Of a stretch of 64,000 bases of DNA, positions 36,730 through 50,726 are shown one piece after another. The translations under genes were made by a program, and so were the position numbers. Under the pieces are notes generated by a model. That model was not told the origin of the DNA, ran no database searches, and saw only the letters and a program-made list of their open reading frames with translations. The DNA lies in the NCBI GenBank assembly GCA_030544235.1, contig CM060484.1, positions 5,364,031 through 5,428,030 of the forward strand, written 5' to 3'. The stretch's first letter is position 1, and the number at the start of each line of letters is the position of its first letter. Origin of the DNA: Lepturacanthus savala. Its lineage: Eukaryota > Chordata > Actinopteri > Scombriformes > Trichiuridae.

Positions 36730-39700
36730 CTCAACCATTGTTAATACCCTCTTTTATACTCTAAATTCAAATATTATTATCATTCATGCCTTTCTTAGCT
36801 CTTTTATAACCTTATTTCTCAGCGTGGTAAATAAATGCCTGTCAAATCCACCTTATTCTTAAGAGCACTCTCCCTTTGTTTCATGAGTGACTTTACTTTT
36901 TCATTTAACCACAATTAGTCTCTTTGGCCTCTTTGCATTTCACCTTACTCATTAAAATTATGTCTGTTTGAGGTTCAGCCATAAAAAAAATACAGTTATC
37001 ATTTGTACTTTTATGTAGTACCAAATCCTGTAACCAGGATTTCTTTTTCATGAACCATATTTATTTTATAATACAAAATCACTGAAACATATTGCACCCA
37101 TCTGCTGAATGAGCTGCACAGATCGACATATTAATGTTTTTATAGTCCAAAGAAGCAGTTAAAGAGAGAAGGGGAATCTGGAAAGAATATTGTATTGTAT
37201 GCTTTCAGCAATCACACAAATATTGGCACCTTGATCTGTATTAAATTCCCTGTGAGCCTTTTGTAAGACAGCTTGTTACATCAATGCAGTTTGGCAGAGA
37301 AGAAACAATCGAGCTTGTGACCTGACAGGAAACCTTCACCCCTAATCACATTTTTGAGGCACGCTGAACAAAAAAAAAAAGGAATGAGGGACAGTAATTA
37401 CTGTATCACACCAGAGGGGGATTCACAGCATGCTATAGAGGATCAAAACTGTGATGTGTGTGAGTGTTGTTCAGGGTGATGGGGAGGACACAGGAGTACT
37501 CCACATTGCCAGAGGTACTGAACTGAACTGACAGACTGGGCTTCACTAGTACTGTAAATCAATGACAAGTATAGGCGCAGCGAAAACATCAAGTAAAAGT
37601 GAGACTCAAAAAAAGGAAATTACAAGTATGCTAGATGTCAGACTACAATGTCTTAAAAAGCTACAATAAACTACAATGTCCTCAATCAAAAATAATGATG
37701 CTGACAAACCGGTGCCAAAATAGCTGAAAAGCAATTGTATCCAGACCCTATCCAAAAAATATTGATGAATGTGGAAAGCTGTTTAAAGTGAAGGGAAAAG
37801 TTGGTGCAGTGAATACAAGAAAAAAACAGAAGTGTTGCTAACTTGCATTACAGCCAAATGAATACAGTCGGGGGGAAGAAAAATACACAGGATTACACAA
37901 GTGTGGGGGATGCAGTGTGTGTGTTTCGAGGAACTGAGTAAAGGCCATTTGGTTTACACACCTTTGGGTATAGCATCTACTTATAGTGCTCTGTACGCAC
38001 AGAGGGAGGCAGAATGTGTGGGAGTGTATGTTAAAAGGTGGGAGGGGGTGTTATTCTCTGGGATGATTATATCTGACAGCCCACAGACACACTTCAAAAG
38101 GGCTCATTCCTTATTAATGTCCTTTCTGAAAGGAGACAGTGCATTTCTGCCGCAGGGGGGCGTTACCTAATACATTATGCTGTGTGCAAGCATGCGGTGC
38201 ATGGGTATGAATGTGTGGTTACGGTTGTGTGTGTGAGTTCCTTTATGCATGCATGCACTTGTATGTGACAGATCAAAACGAAGGCCACAATCCAGACAAT
38301 AATAAATTGGCTCCTCCTTGGGCTGCCACTCTATATGATGTCACGGAAAACAGAAAGTGAGAGTTCACTCCCATGCCCCCCGAGTCCATGAACCATGAGT
38401 GTCATATCAAACTGGCTGATGAGAGTGGTGAAAGCGTCATGTCCCATCGGGCTGGAGGGGGGATATTGGTGCCTGTTAACCTTTCGCGATGGCCAGACGC
38501 ATCAGCCAACGCTGGCAGTCTGTGTGGCGTCGCACTTCCAAGCCTCCCCCACCCCCTACACCCGGAACCACCTCTTCTCTTTAGTCTACCCCCGGCTTCT
38601 CGCTGAATATTTTCACATTCCCCGACTCTGAAAACACTGTTAACAGCCCATGTAGCAGCGACAGAGCGTGAGAGCGAGGAAAATGTGTATGCCGTTATGT
38701 GTGATGTGGTTTGAGCTCCGGGCTACGCCAACCAAACTGCGCTCGTCTGCCAATGTGAACAGACACCAAAAAAAAGAATAATGCATGCTGATGAGAGGGT
38801 GGGGCGCAGAGGGATTGAACCGAGGCTTGAAAGTTAGGTGGCCCCCCCATTGTACGGCTCCGCATTGGTGAATAATTCTCTCTCATGAGGCTGGTTAATG
38901 TCTCTGCCAGCACTAGCGTGTCGCCCAGGAACACCGTGGCATTTTGCTTTTGCACACTTGAACTTAGATCTCTATCCACCACTTTAATAGCAGCAAATAA
39001 CTATAACTATTGAGCTCCTTCTCAAATCTGGACAAGGGATTGTGTGATAACTGGTGGAACCTAAATAATTCGCAAGTATGTCATTCAAATCCTTTGCCAT
39101 ATAGCTTTGTTTGATCTGGTGAGTGCACACTGGTCAAATCATCAGCAAAATATGATTTATAACTGTCTTATTGTGTATTTTTCATTACTTACGATATCAA
39201 TTAGAATTTACTTGATGATATAAAAAGCTAAACTACCTATATTAACATTTTTTCAAACAAAGCAATCCATTATTTACATTGAATAACATGATCTGAACAT
39301 TAAGTACATGTTTGATTCTTATAATATTATAGCATATTTTAAGACATACATGGCCTATTCATTCATGTGATATTTACTCCAGCTCTATAAGAATGGCCTA
39401 TTTAATAATTAGCTATGGGTTATAAATGGTAGATTGCTATAATTTACAAATAGTCAGTATTTTTGGCCCAGAGCCTCCTGAATCTGGAACTCAACATCCA
39501 TGTGGCTGTTGAAAAAAGGATGCAGTACCTGTCTGTCACACTGTATTTGATCCCAGTTTGCTGTGAGAGCAGAGCTCAGAAGGGCAACCATGTTGTATCA
39601 AGGGAATGTTTTCAGACAGTTGTTGTTGAATGTTTTTAGACAGAGACTTCCAGGTTAAACAGAGTTTGGTTAGACAACTGCAGGAATCAGAGGCTTCATA

Positions 39701-40891
39701 CACTGCTGGGGCTGCAATGCAAACACCCGCAGTGGTTTTGGGGGGAGCTTGCTAAACAAGATGTGGGAAGCTTTTATTTTTGTTGTTTTCACTACTGTGC
39801 ACATGCATGCACTTGAGCATGTGTGACAGTGTGTCTGCTTGCGAATTTCCATACGAGCACATGTATGTGTTTCTCTCGGAGGTTTGGAGTGCAAATGAGG
39901 AAAACATGTCTAAAGGGATTCACTGCAGTCTGACTGTCAATCTCAGATGGGTGGGGCAAGCTAAAAAAAAAAGAAAGGGGAAAAATGAGAAGAATGATGC
40001 ATGTTATGTTTGCTAAACACAACATTTATGTTTTGACCAGAGTTATGGAAAACGTGTTCCTGGACATGTCAGAAAGATACAGATCTCCTGGAGATAATAA
40101 TCATGTGTCAGCCACTCACAAACTCCACCCAAGATGACTAAAGAAAGGAAAACAGCAGAAAACAGACAAAAGGAAAATATGATGATATACTGTGCCTCTA
40201 TTTTAAATCCACATGAGTCAGCACAGGCCTTTGGGTTTGGTTTAAATGCACTTTTCAACAGTGTCTCAACTGTTACTACATGAAAAATTAATGGGCCTTG
40301 GACAGTACGGGCTATGTCACAAAGTACACTTCAATCTGAGCAGACATAAAAGGTCCACTACATTATTGCAAGCTATTCAAATATAAAAATCCATTCTCCA
40401 TAAATCCTGTGCTGCTCAGGGTCCTGGGATGCCATTCATTTGGTGTATAATCAATAAGCACTGTATAGATTACTGCAAACACAGAGAGCTTCAATATACA
40501 ATACCCACACTCTTCCTGGACAAAGGATCATTGTATAGAACTTGGTCTATCATTAGCTCAACTGCAAGTGCCTTACAGGAGTGGCATAGTATGTATTTTG
40601 CTAGACAAATATCCACCTTAAACCTAGTTGCTCAATGCAATCCTGAATTTATACTTTTGACAAACTGCTTTGTAAGAAATATATTACTTGATAATGTTTT
40701 CATACTTTCAAACTGTGGGCCAATGTGACACAGACAGCAATCCAACATTTGTTTTGCATGTCAATTTTACAGACATGGACATTTTTTGTGTGTTATTTAA
40801 CACTTTTAATTACCTTCCAGACATGTTATATGCAAAATACCTACTCAAGAGCATAGGGCACACTAAGAGTCAAACATGATGACGGAAGAGA

Positions 40892-41345
40892 TTAATAGGC
40901 CATGTTGTTCAAATCGTAGCAGCAGACTTTGTGGGACTGCACCAGAGCTTGTTTGAAGTGAGCCCCAGACCAGCTGTTAAACTTCCCCAGCTCTGTGTGA
41001 AACTGGCCTTGGGTCCAGAGCTCACATCTCCACTCATAGAGGGATGCAAACCAATGATCTTACAGAAATGACCTTGCCTCCTAAGCCTCGACAATATCAC
41101 CACCCATTCGAGCTTTGTTGGGTATCAGGTCTTGGATGACTGTAGATAAAACAAAGCCAGGTTTATCAGTATGCTCCCTCAGATGTAGAGGCAGACGTTC
41201 TACTCGCAGGCAGGGGCTGTCAGGCTGTCGATCCTGCTGCTTCTGCCAGACACCTGTGCTCTTGCCAACTGCTTCACTTACCCTAATGAAAAACAACCTT
41301 GTCTTTGCTCTGGCGGGACCACGCATTGAGGAGTCTGATTTAGGC
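40892..41345 (-). pseudogene. Unidentified coding-like remnant with two in-frame stops
   Basis: On the minus strand a frame is open from about 41401 to 41084. It is then broken by TAG (41081-41083) and TAA (41060-41062) and stays open again for 55 codons to TAA at 40892-40894. Both internal stops are one C-to-T change from a Gln codon. Readable segments include KPGFVLSTVIQDLIPNKARM, GGDIVEA, DHWFASLYEWRCELWTQGQF and SHKVCCYDLNNMAY. The composition is protein-like (Trp, Cys and mixed charges, no low complexity). A pyrimidine tract plus tag near 41332-41346 could be an old splice acceptor. I do not recognise the protein. Chance remains possible, because other open frames of 100-140 codons occur in this window. 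Confidence 0.25.
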
Positions 41346-41996
41346 AATTTGCAATGATGCATTGTCTTGCTCCAGAGAACAATGGAGACAACACAAAACA
41401 AATTGTTTGCTGTGATTGTTATGAAGAGTGTGAACGCTGATAACGTGTTCCCTACAGTGATGTACCACAGCTGTGTGAGTGAAGCAACATTTTAAACGTC
41501 CTTTTTTATATTATCTGTAAATTAAAAAAGATCAAGGATGGGATTCTGAGATAGAAATCTCTGTTTCCTGTTGCGCTGATGTGTGATGGAGTGTGTAACA
41601 CAAGCCTAGACTACAGGACTTCACTGAAGAAGGTCTGAACCTCTTCCATCCCCTCATGGTAGTTCTAGGGAGGAATTCCTTTACTCTGTAAAGATGTCTG
41701 GAAGCAGAGAAGGAGATAGAGAGAGAGAGTTGCACGAGTGACACATCACAGCCTCAGACAGCTCTCTGTGTCAGCTGGAACAGACAGAGGCTCATTATGG
41801 GTCTCCATTCTGCATGTCTCACCAGGGACAGCATGGAGGAGATTGGGGGAAGGGGGGATGATTCAGAAATGGAGATTCACAACCGGGATTTTTTTTTCCA
41901 GTCCTAACAGAAGATGCAGTGAGAGAAATCCTTGTTGGATCAGAGACAACGCTCAAGGAGTGCTCTAAAAGTCAGTGAAGATTTGGGTATTTTATA

Positions 41997-42100
41997 AGGC
42001 TGGGCAATACAATGATTACTATCGATATAATGACATGAGATTAGTTTGTCTTAGATGTTGAATGTTGTAATAACATGTTATAACATACAGTAAATGTGAC
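41997..42100 (+). repeat. Truncated interspersed repeat (ggctgggcaata family)
   Basis: The stretch begins ggctgggcaatac, continues with atcgatataatgacatgaga and a gtcttagatgttg block, and then becomes unrecognisable. The same order occurs in a repeat very common in percomorph fish (gggctgggcaatatatcgat...). Only the 5' portion is left and no opposite terminus was found nearby. Confidence 0.55.
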
Positions 42101-42713
42101 AACTGCTGCTGCTGTGTTTCTCACCAAGATGGTCTCAGAGCAACAGGAGAGATGGGAGACAATATGAAGTAAAACAAAGTTTCAAGCTCAAACTCAAGAT
42201 GTAGACATCATAAAATGTACCTCAGCTACATTATTAGGCTACGTCCTTTATACCCCTAAGGAGTAAGCAATGTTTTTAAGAGCATTTTTTCTTGTAATTT
42301 AACTAAACACAAAGTGACAAAACATAGTGCTTTTAGCATGACGTATGTACAACTCATTATTATAAAAAAATCATGAAGCCAAAACGGAAAGAGAGGCTTA
42401 CAATAAAGCTGTGGTTGTCAACCTGGAGGTCAGAACCACACAGAAGCTGTCCATTATTCATGTGCCACTTTTAGTATAAGAGAGGGGATACAAGGAAGGT
42501 TCTTTCCTCGAGATGACAATGAAATGTAAGCCTGATGACAGATGGACTGTGAGTTTTTCCTCAGAACAGAAGGTGTCTTTTTATGGGACCCGTCATGCTT
42601 GACCACATCCTCTCTCTCCTCCGTCAGGCTGGAAATGCAGGAAACTGTCCCTCAGTGGCACACAGTTATCCTCTCAGTCTGGTCAAAACTGAGAAATACC
42701 TCTTTTGTTTTTG

Positions 42714-42737
42714 AAAAAAAAAAAAAAAAAAAAAAAA
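42714..42737. repeat. Poly(A) run, 24 nt
   Basis: Uninterrupted A run. The upstream sequence is not a recognisable processed gene. Confidence 0.95.
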
Positions 42738-45700
42738 GTTTAGCATCTCAAAAAAGCCAGTTGCTGGCATTACTTTTTCTCCTACAATGACGCTAGAGGG
42801 ATTTTAAACAAGGCTTTTGAACCAGGGAAATCCATTAACTTGTCAGTTGTCTAGAAGCACAGGGGAAAGTGCTGTGCACACCTTACCTGTCAGAATTTAT
42901 TGCTAATCTACGCTCTTTTCCATAAAGCCAGTGCTATTAGAGGGCATGAGAAAGGCTATAGGATCACTATAGCTCCATAAAGCCATTTTCACAACCTCCT
43001 GCTGATGCCCTGAAACATTTAAGAGCGACAAAGAGGTGTACACGTTTTAATAATGTAAGCGCCAAAAAAGAAGGCTGTCTTTTTTTCCTCCTCTATTTCT
43101 CCTTGATTTTGAAAGACATCTCATAAAATAGACATTACATTCTTTGGTTTAGTGACTCATATCCAACATGTAGTTTGGCCACTTAAGGATAGTCTCTTGT
43201 TTTCTCCATTTTCCACACCCTGAAAATACCAACACAGGCACACACTCTTGTTGTCCACTTGATGTCATTTTATTGAGTACACCTGCTCTCTGCTGTCAGA
43301 CCATGTCCTTCAATATATTTCTCAAAACGCCAAACAATAAATCAAACGCTCACACAAACACAGAACAATATCGAGGCAATATCCTGCACTTCATCTTTGC
43401 CACCTTAATGGTGTTACTGTTGTCAGGAGTTTTATCGAGGGGGGCGCTCTCACACACCAAAAACATTCACGCTGACAGCTGTTTTATTATTGATGCGACG
43501 CCTTGTCCCTGAGGATGCCACTGACCTGTCTGTCACAGAGACAGCAAACCAAAACACAACAACCTAGAGTGGAGTGGACAGCAGCACAAACAAGCATAAA
43601 TGCAGTTCACAGACATGCACCAAAGTTGTCAAGAGTAAGCGCACACAAGCCTAGAGAGACAAACACATATGTGAATGTTTGCACACTCACCACACACACA
43701 CACACTCTTGTGCATGAACAGAAAGAGACAGTAAAACACTCAATAACCCTGAATCTAGGAGATGTAGAAGAATCTGACAAGCGGCCCTGTCATCTGTGAG
43801 GGCTCGAAGGCTGCTTGAATCCAAGGCTATTACCACTCTTTTCATTCATTGTCTAGAGAAAATTGTGACATCGCAGTGAGCAAATACACCTTACTTTTTA
43901 TTGTTTCATTGTGTACAGGCATGAACATAAGGGTTTTCTCTATCATCATTCAGTTGCTGCTTTTTTTTTTTAATTACATAATTTCTATGCATGTTTTCTC
44001 TGGGGCTAACCCCTAGATCAAATCACATCTGAATCATTCAGATTGACAACTGACACATTCAGTGTGTCAATTGTATGGCTAGTTAATGTGAGGTCACTGA
44101 GAGCAAGTAAAAGCTGTCTTTGACACAAAGTGCACTGGTGGTGTAGTTCTTCATGAATTCAATTTTCCTCCTAAAGTGCTCCAAATTATTTTACAATGTA
44201 CAAAAATCACCCCTCTCTCATCTCTCTCCTCATCTCTCCATATTATGTGGGAAACATTTCAGAGCTTTAATTGGTTCGAGATCAAAGCTTCCCTTTTTTA
44301 ATATCTCTAATCACCAGTTTAAGAATTCAACCTTCAGTGTGCTACATACCAACAACCAAGGTGCAAAGAAACCTGGAAAAATCTTGTACACAGGTATAAA
44401 ATGTGTCTCTGTGGGTACTATATTTGGTTTCATCAATCCAATATGCATACTCTTTCTCCGCTGCAATGAAGGATCGCCTCTTTTTGCGAACAGGGTGATG
44501 TAATCTGGCCGTGAGGTCTCTGACATGACACCATCGGACGGATCTAGCAACCACAACCGCTGTTAGCTGAGCACAAAGCTGCCCAGGCACACACTACTAG
44601 AGTGCTCTAAAACCAAGTGGAAAAAGACGGGATGGAGAAAACCACAGACAACCACAGAGAGGTCAACAAGGTACTGTGAGCAGTTCTCAGTAGAGACTTT
44701 GGCAGGATTCAAAATTTGAGCCTAACGTGATGTAAATCTTGCAAAAATGCGACTGTATGCCCAAGTCCCGACCTGCTAACAGCAGTTTGTAAACGTAATC
44801 CAGAGTGAAAATACATCAATTTGATGTTCCATTAGGAGGTGGTATATCTTTAACATTTTACCACGTATTTATACTCATTACCAGTCTAAATATATCTGGC
44901 TCTTTAACCAGATGTTCCACTTCCTTCTAGGGCTAATAGCTAACTTTGTCTGCCTGCCATTTTGCACTGGCGAGTTGGCATACAGAGCTTGTAAAGCGAT
45001 TAAGAAAAGGTCAAAATGCACCAGAGAGCTCTGTGGTTCGGGTAATTCCTCATATTTGTCAATACCAGCAACCACTTAATCATTAAACATATTACTTTGG
45101 TCAATTCTTAAAAATCCTTTGCATCGACAGCTAGTCGATTAGATTATCCTGAACCATTGCCACAGTCAAATGCGTTTCATGATGAGCCTTGTGGCCCAGT
45201 GAGGACGACCAAGGTCATGGCTGATGTGACAAAGCCAATAACAGTAAAAAGAATAATGCAAGATTGCACAAAAGGAGGTGGATTATGCATTGCAAGTGAC
45301 AAGAGTAGGTTTTAGTGTAAGCTGTCCCCTTATTCATCCCGGCCTCATGGTGCAAATGCACTTTCAGTAATGAGCAATACTCAGCTGATTTCTAATGTAT
45401 ATCTCTAAGTAAGAAACCATGTTTACTTTGATGGGGGTTCAAATTGAAGCAGCAAACCCCAAAGTTCCTTTTGTTTCTGTAATATACCAGAATAAAGGCA
45501 AAATTGATGACGATGTTATAAAATCAACCAAATGTGTTGTCATATCCTCTCATCGAATCAATCTCATGGGTGTTCTTTTTTTTACATTATATTGTTTGAC
45601 CTGAGGGCTTTTTGCACATTGAAGTTGCCTATTCCCCATTTTCCTTAATCATAAAAGTCCTCCTGCACTACACTATCTCAAGCTCGTACCATTTGAACAA

Positions 45701-46874
45701 CCTTAAGCCTCTATGACAAGTGATTTTGCCTTCTGGAAAAGCATCTGTTACAGGCTTCACTGTAGTAGAATAGAAGGCAATTTGTTTAATGTCAGACTTT
45801 GATGGAGCACAAAGGAGGCTGAAAGGTAGGGAGAGCTATTACAAAAATGTGTTTTATTCAGCTATTGTCTCAGAGGAGTAACCACATACTACCGAAGAAA
45901 AATAGTAAGAAAGGAGACCTGCCATTTTTCATAAAATGTCACTAAATTTGGTTACCCATTAGGCATTCTTGGTTCCAAGCTGGGCATTTGCAGCACCTGT
46001 GATGTTTTGATCATATTTTCACACCTTGACCTGCCTTGACACACCTGCCTCGGCTACTACTTGACTACTGATAAAGTAATGAGAGTGTTTCAATGACTTA
46101 CATATCTGCTACGGTCAAGGACATGATGACACTGCATGTTTTTATGTCTTATTTCATTAAACGGTACATTAGCTTAAATGTACCTGAGAGGAAGGGGGTT
46201 ATCAGGATGGGAGGGGTAAGGGTGTGCCGGAGTAAGCAGCAGAAGTGCCAAGTGAGGAACAGCAGATGGAAAGAAACATTAAAGCAATAATATATAGGCC
46301 TGGTTTCCAGATCGCTGGGCTACATGTGAGTTCAATTACTTTTTTCTCATCCTATTTTCGCTATTCTTTGGTCTCAACCAGGAAAAACAAAATCAGCTTG
46401 TGTGTTTTGTTTGTTTTATACCCTTTAGATAATGGAAGCTGGTGCATGCTGATCAGGCAGAGCCCACACAGTCCAGGTAATGGGATTTGTCAAATAAGCA
46501 CAAGGCAGAAGGGATGTGACAAAGCCAGACATGTGGAAGCAACGCCCCCCCCTACTTATTTAGGCTCTGGGCTGTGCATGTAATACTTGCTTCCTCTATT
46601 GTTTATTCATTGCTTCCTGGACCACACAGAGTATTGGAAAAGCAGCAAAGAAAGAGCAAGGGGAGAGATGATTGCTGTTTTTCTTGTTTGGTGACATTTC
46701 TGTTCCTTAGAGAAGCATACGGTGCACAACTGCTCCAGGCAGGTGCTTCACATGGTTTACAGTTTGTGCTTTAATAGGAGACAGTTGAGTGCTAGTGACG
46801 CAGTGGCCAGGCCTTTGGAAAAACTTGCAAATTGGAAGGATGGGTGGCTTTATTCAAACTGTGATAGTAGAAAC

Positions 46875-46877
<3 letters not shown>

Positions 46878-46919
<42 letters not shown>

Positions 46920-46946
46920 CATACAAACACACACCACACACACACC
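46878..46946. repeat. Compound (AT)n-(AC)n microsatellite
   Basis: About 17 AT units pass through atacatatacatac into interrupted (AC)n. The run is one continuous compound array. Confidence 0.96.
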
Positions 46947-48837
46947 ATGTTTTTGAAATATAAAAAGGCATAAGTCAACCTTTGTGGTTTATTCACTCTT
47001 GGAAGTTTTAATCTCACTCTCCTTCTCTCCAAAGCTACAAACATTTGCTTTCTTAAGACCTTTGAGGAACTGCCAGACAATCTATCACTCTTAGTGCAAC
47101 CGATTAAGTGGTAAAAAGATTTGGAAAAAAGTTGAATGGAGCTCAGCTTTCTCTGAAATGCAACACCACAGCATCAAGCCAACTCATTCAGTTGACCAAT
47201 TAGACATGTGCAGGTGCACATTCCAAGTACAAACCTTGTAACAGAACCTGTCATTCTATTATTTACTTGCAGTTGTTGAGATGAAAAGATACTGCTGCCA
47301 TGAAAATGTTCCAGAGTTCTAAAACCTAGTCTCGTAGTATAATAAAAATCGCTGTAGTGTTTTGGTGTCGAGATCTTGGTGGATTTACTATCCAAACTGA
47401 ACTCTGTCGATCCTGTTTAATGAAGGTGACAACAAGGCATTTCCAAGGTCGTGAAGAGAAACATGCCTTTTTTTATTGCAGCAGTAATCTGTTGCAGATG
47501 ACTAATTTATTCATGAGGCCATTTCCCTACTGTTCAATTTCTCCAAGCCATAAGCCACTTTATTAAGAGAGTGAAGCACAAAGGTTTCATTCAGATAATA
47601 CACTCAAGTGGTCCTATTGAAGGCTCATCTGACTAACTTAAAGACTGTTATGAAATGTGACATTTCTTTTATTTTCCTTCCAAACTGTCCAATAGCTTCT
47701 TGAGACGATCAAATTATTAAAATGAACTGACTCTAAATGCTTCAAAACTCTTGGAACATGGGGGAAAAAAGACACTTGTTTGAAACCCATTAGAGCATTT
47801 GAGAGCAGTTGATGAGTGCTTGGTGATTGCTTTAATGCCTTAAATAATTTAGTGTGAAATCACCATCTGAGTATTCTGAGTCAAGCTATTCCAAAAAGGG
47901 TTCATTCAATCATCGACTGTCTTGTTCATTCAGATTATTTTTTCTGAAATTGGCAGTAAGTTTGAGGGATTGCTGCTTTGGCTGTCTAAAGACAACCATT
48001 AATGGGCTCAAAAATTATTAACATGGCAGCTTTTGTGATCCTACATCAAATGTTTCCATTTTTTGCTCTATGATATTTAAAGGTTGTCCTTTAAAAGGAA
48101 AGCCGCTTTGCTGTGTGCTTTGACTGGCTAAAATTAATCAATCTGCATACAGTATTTACCACTATTCATCCATATCATAATACAAAAAAATACTTTCAAT
48201 CTAAAGACTGATGTATATCCCTGACATATAGCCCTCTCTGTTGCTTATTACCAGTTTGGAACCTGCAAGTGTAAACCCTATCATTCACAGGTTTGTGAAT
48301 GGGTACTCACTGTGAATCCTAAGGGTGTATTAACAGTGGTTCTATGGAGTGGAGGGTTGAGAGGCTCGGCCTAATTGGCAGGTCCGAGCACTCAGGAGTG
48401 TACCCATAAAGCCGGCCTCTTCCTGAGGAAAAGACTCATTTTAAGGCAGGCAGGCAAGCATGCAGCAGCAGCAGGCGGTGGACAGGGTTGCACTGTGAGG
48501 AAAACCATCTCAGTTCCAACTTCACACAGCTCTACGCTGTTGCCTGAGTGGGAGCTTGGCACACACACACAGCTGGGTGAGGTCTTGGATTCCCATTATG
48601 TGCATTGTGCAGGTGTAAGAGCTGAGCTGCTATGGTTCTATGTGATGACCTGTGATTAAAACATTGTGTGTACATGTGCAGGGACGTGACAATTCTATGT
48701 TTCCAAAATCTCCCAGCATCCCTCTGGGTAGCCAGTGCTGGAATAGAAAAAGGAGTTTGTGTGTATGGCTTAAAAATTGTTATGATAAATGATATATGTT
48801 AAATTATGTACAGTAAATGTACTGTAGACAGCTGTAG

Positions 48838-48945
48838 CCAAGGCAAGGCAGCTTTGCTTATAGAGCACATGTCATACCCAGTGGGCTTGAGAAAATACTA
48901 AAAAAAACAGGCAAACACTGTATTCAAAGACATGTTGGACAGCAG
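48838..48945 (+). repeat. Interspersed repeat fragment (aaggcaaggcagcttt... type)
   Basis: The sequence aaggcaaggcagctttgctt atagagcacatgtcatac resembles a widespread fish repeat in which aaggcaaggcaatttatttgtatagcacatttcatac is followed by an acaaagtgctttaca block. Only the first half is recognisable here. Confidence 0.5.
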
Positions 48946-50709
48946 GGGGATGTTTGTCTCATGATTCATTCAGTGACTTATATGACAGATTTTAGTCATT
49001 TGTTTGTCCTTTTTTCTACATTGAATTGAAACACCACAAACATTCTGCACCAGTTAGTGTCTTTTCTCTGGTACCAAAAATGCACCATGTTCTTCTCTGA
49101 CATAGCCTGGGTATAACCTTCCTTCCTTACACATGAATTCCCTTTGCACTGCCATTCAGTCTGGACACCTAGGACCCAATTATCCCCTCAGCGAAGGAGT
49201 CAATCACAGAACAGGGGAGGGTGCAACATGATTAAAGTATTTCATCTTCATCCGGTATCTTTGATATCATTGACTATAAGCTACGTATAGACACTTCATA
49301 GACATTCATAGCACTCAAAAAATGGCTCTGGGCTTTCATAAATCACACCTCCAATACAAAAAAAAAACAATGGTTCCCAGACTGAATATCTATCTATATT
49401 GAGATGACGTCTGGTGCTAGTCAGTCTACATCTGATATACATTACCAAGCATTTTAATATTTGTGTCAGGTATGTCTTGTTTATATTTATTACTATGATT
49501 TATTATATATTTTTGCTTTCCAGCCTTTCTCGAGCTTGTCCATTTGGCTTTAGTTTAGCAAAGAGCCCAACTCATGAGATATCCTGCCCTCAAGGCAGCT
49601 TTGGTGGTCAGAGAATCATGCCTAATGAAAGGATGACCTCACCTTAAAACCGCTTACCCTCATCATCAGGGAAGACCCTGAGGAAGAGAGTGCGACAGGA
49701 GAACCTGAGAGTGCAAGAGGATGACGGCTCACAAGTTCAATGCCTGAAGGGCCCGCTATTAAATATAAATGAAAAGTACACTGAGCTACGCCACCTGTGG
49801 AGTGGAAAGTTTACCCGGAAAACACAGAGAGCCGTACACTGTTTGAACAAATCAAACTGATCAAACAGTTTGCTGCGGAAAGGAGGGAGGCCACGGGGGG
49901 AGAGAAAATGCTTGGTGGCAGGATTTATTTTCATGCGGAGATGACTTGAGATGTTGCAGCGGAGATACAGAGGCTTTGTTTTGTTGGTCTAACTGAATTT
50001 CTGCATTTGCATAAAAGAATGAAACCTTTCATAGTAAATTGTGGACTCGTGATGTGTAGAAAAAGAGGCCTCTACAATCTGTACTCATGGATATACCTCA
50101 CCACTTTACTTTGTTCTTTACATCTACAGAGAAGGAAATTATATCACCCGGCACCTATAAAATGTTAAATGCATTTATTGAACAAGATGTGAAAATTATC
50201 TAGCTGTCAATAACTATACATTTACTATCTCCCTATTGCATGTCAGTCCATGCTATCCTTGAAATATGACACTGTGAGCTCGGAAAGGTGTAAGATGTCA
50301 ATGTGCATCCATCACTCCAACAATGTCATTTCAGTTCAGTGTTATTCTGATTCTGAGCTGTAGTCAGGTTTCCAAGGATTCCTGCCTGGTACCAAGTAAA
50401 TCTGACAAGGCCAAAATAGAAAGCATAATAATGACATCCACCAACAAAGATGATAAGGGAGAAGACAGAAGACAGAGCCAGTCTGATGACTGCAGTATTA
50501 GCTTTCTGGTTTATACAGTGAAACAGGAAATCATTCCAGAAGCAATATACCCAAAGCCATCTATACCATTACTCAGAGAGGTGCCCTCCACCATGGGAGA
50601 GGACAGTATCTCACTGGAGAAGCACAGGAGCAGCTGGACTTCAAGCAAATCATTCAGGAAAAATACTTTATTTCAGATTGGAATTCATTGTAAAAACATT
50701 GAACTTTTC

Positions 50710-50726
50710 TTTTTTTTTTTTTTTTT
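50710..50726. repeat. Poly(T) run, 17 nt
   Basis: Uninterrupted T run in otherwise unique sequence. Confidence 0.9.

Noticed and set aside
40390..40435. Reverse-orientation SINE tail (catnncataa... cagggtcctggg).
   Set aside because: Only weak similarity to the SINE tail was seen, with no body or target duplication. It is too short to assign.
41532..41744. LINE reverse-transcriptase fragment suggested by a minus-strand reading FLPRTTMRGWKRF.
   Set aside because: No conserved reverse-transcriptase or endonuclease motif could be identified, so the resemblance is too weak to annotate.
49844..49870. Minus-strand reading KLFDQFDLFKQ resembles the LFDPFDLFD motif of the missing Vav CH exon.
   Set aside because: The flanking residues do not match the CH domain, the expected FGK ending and donor are absent, and no acceptor lies at the required position. 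Coincidence is more likely.
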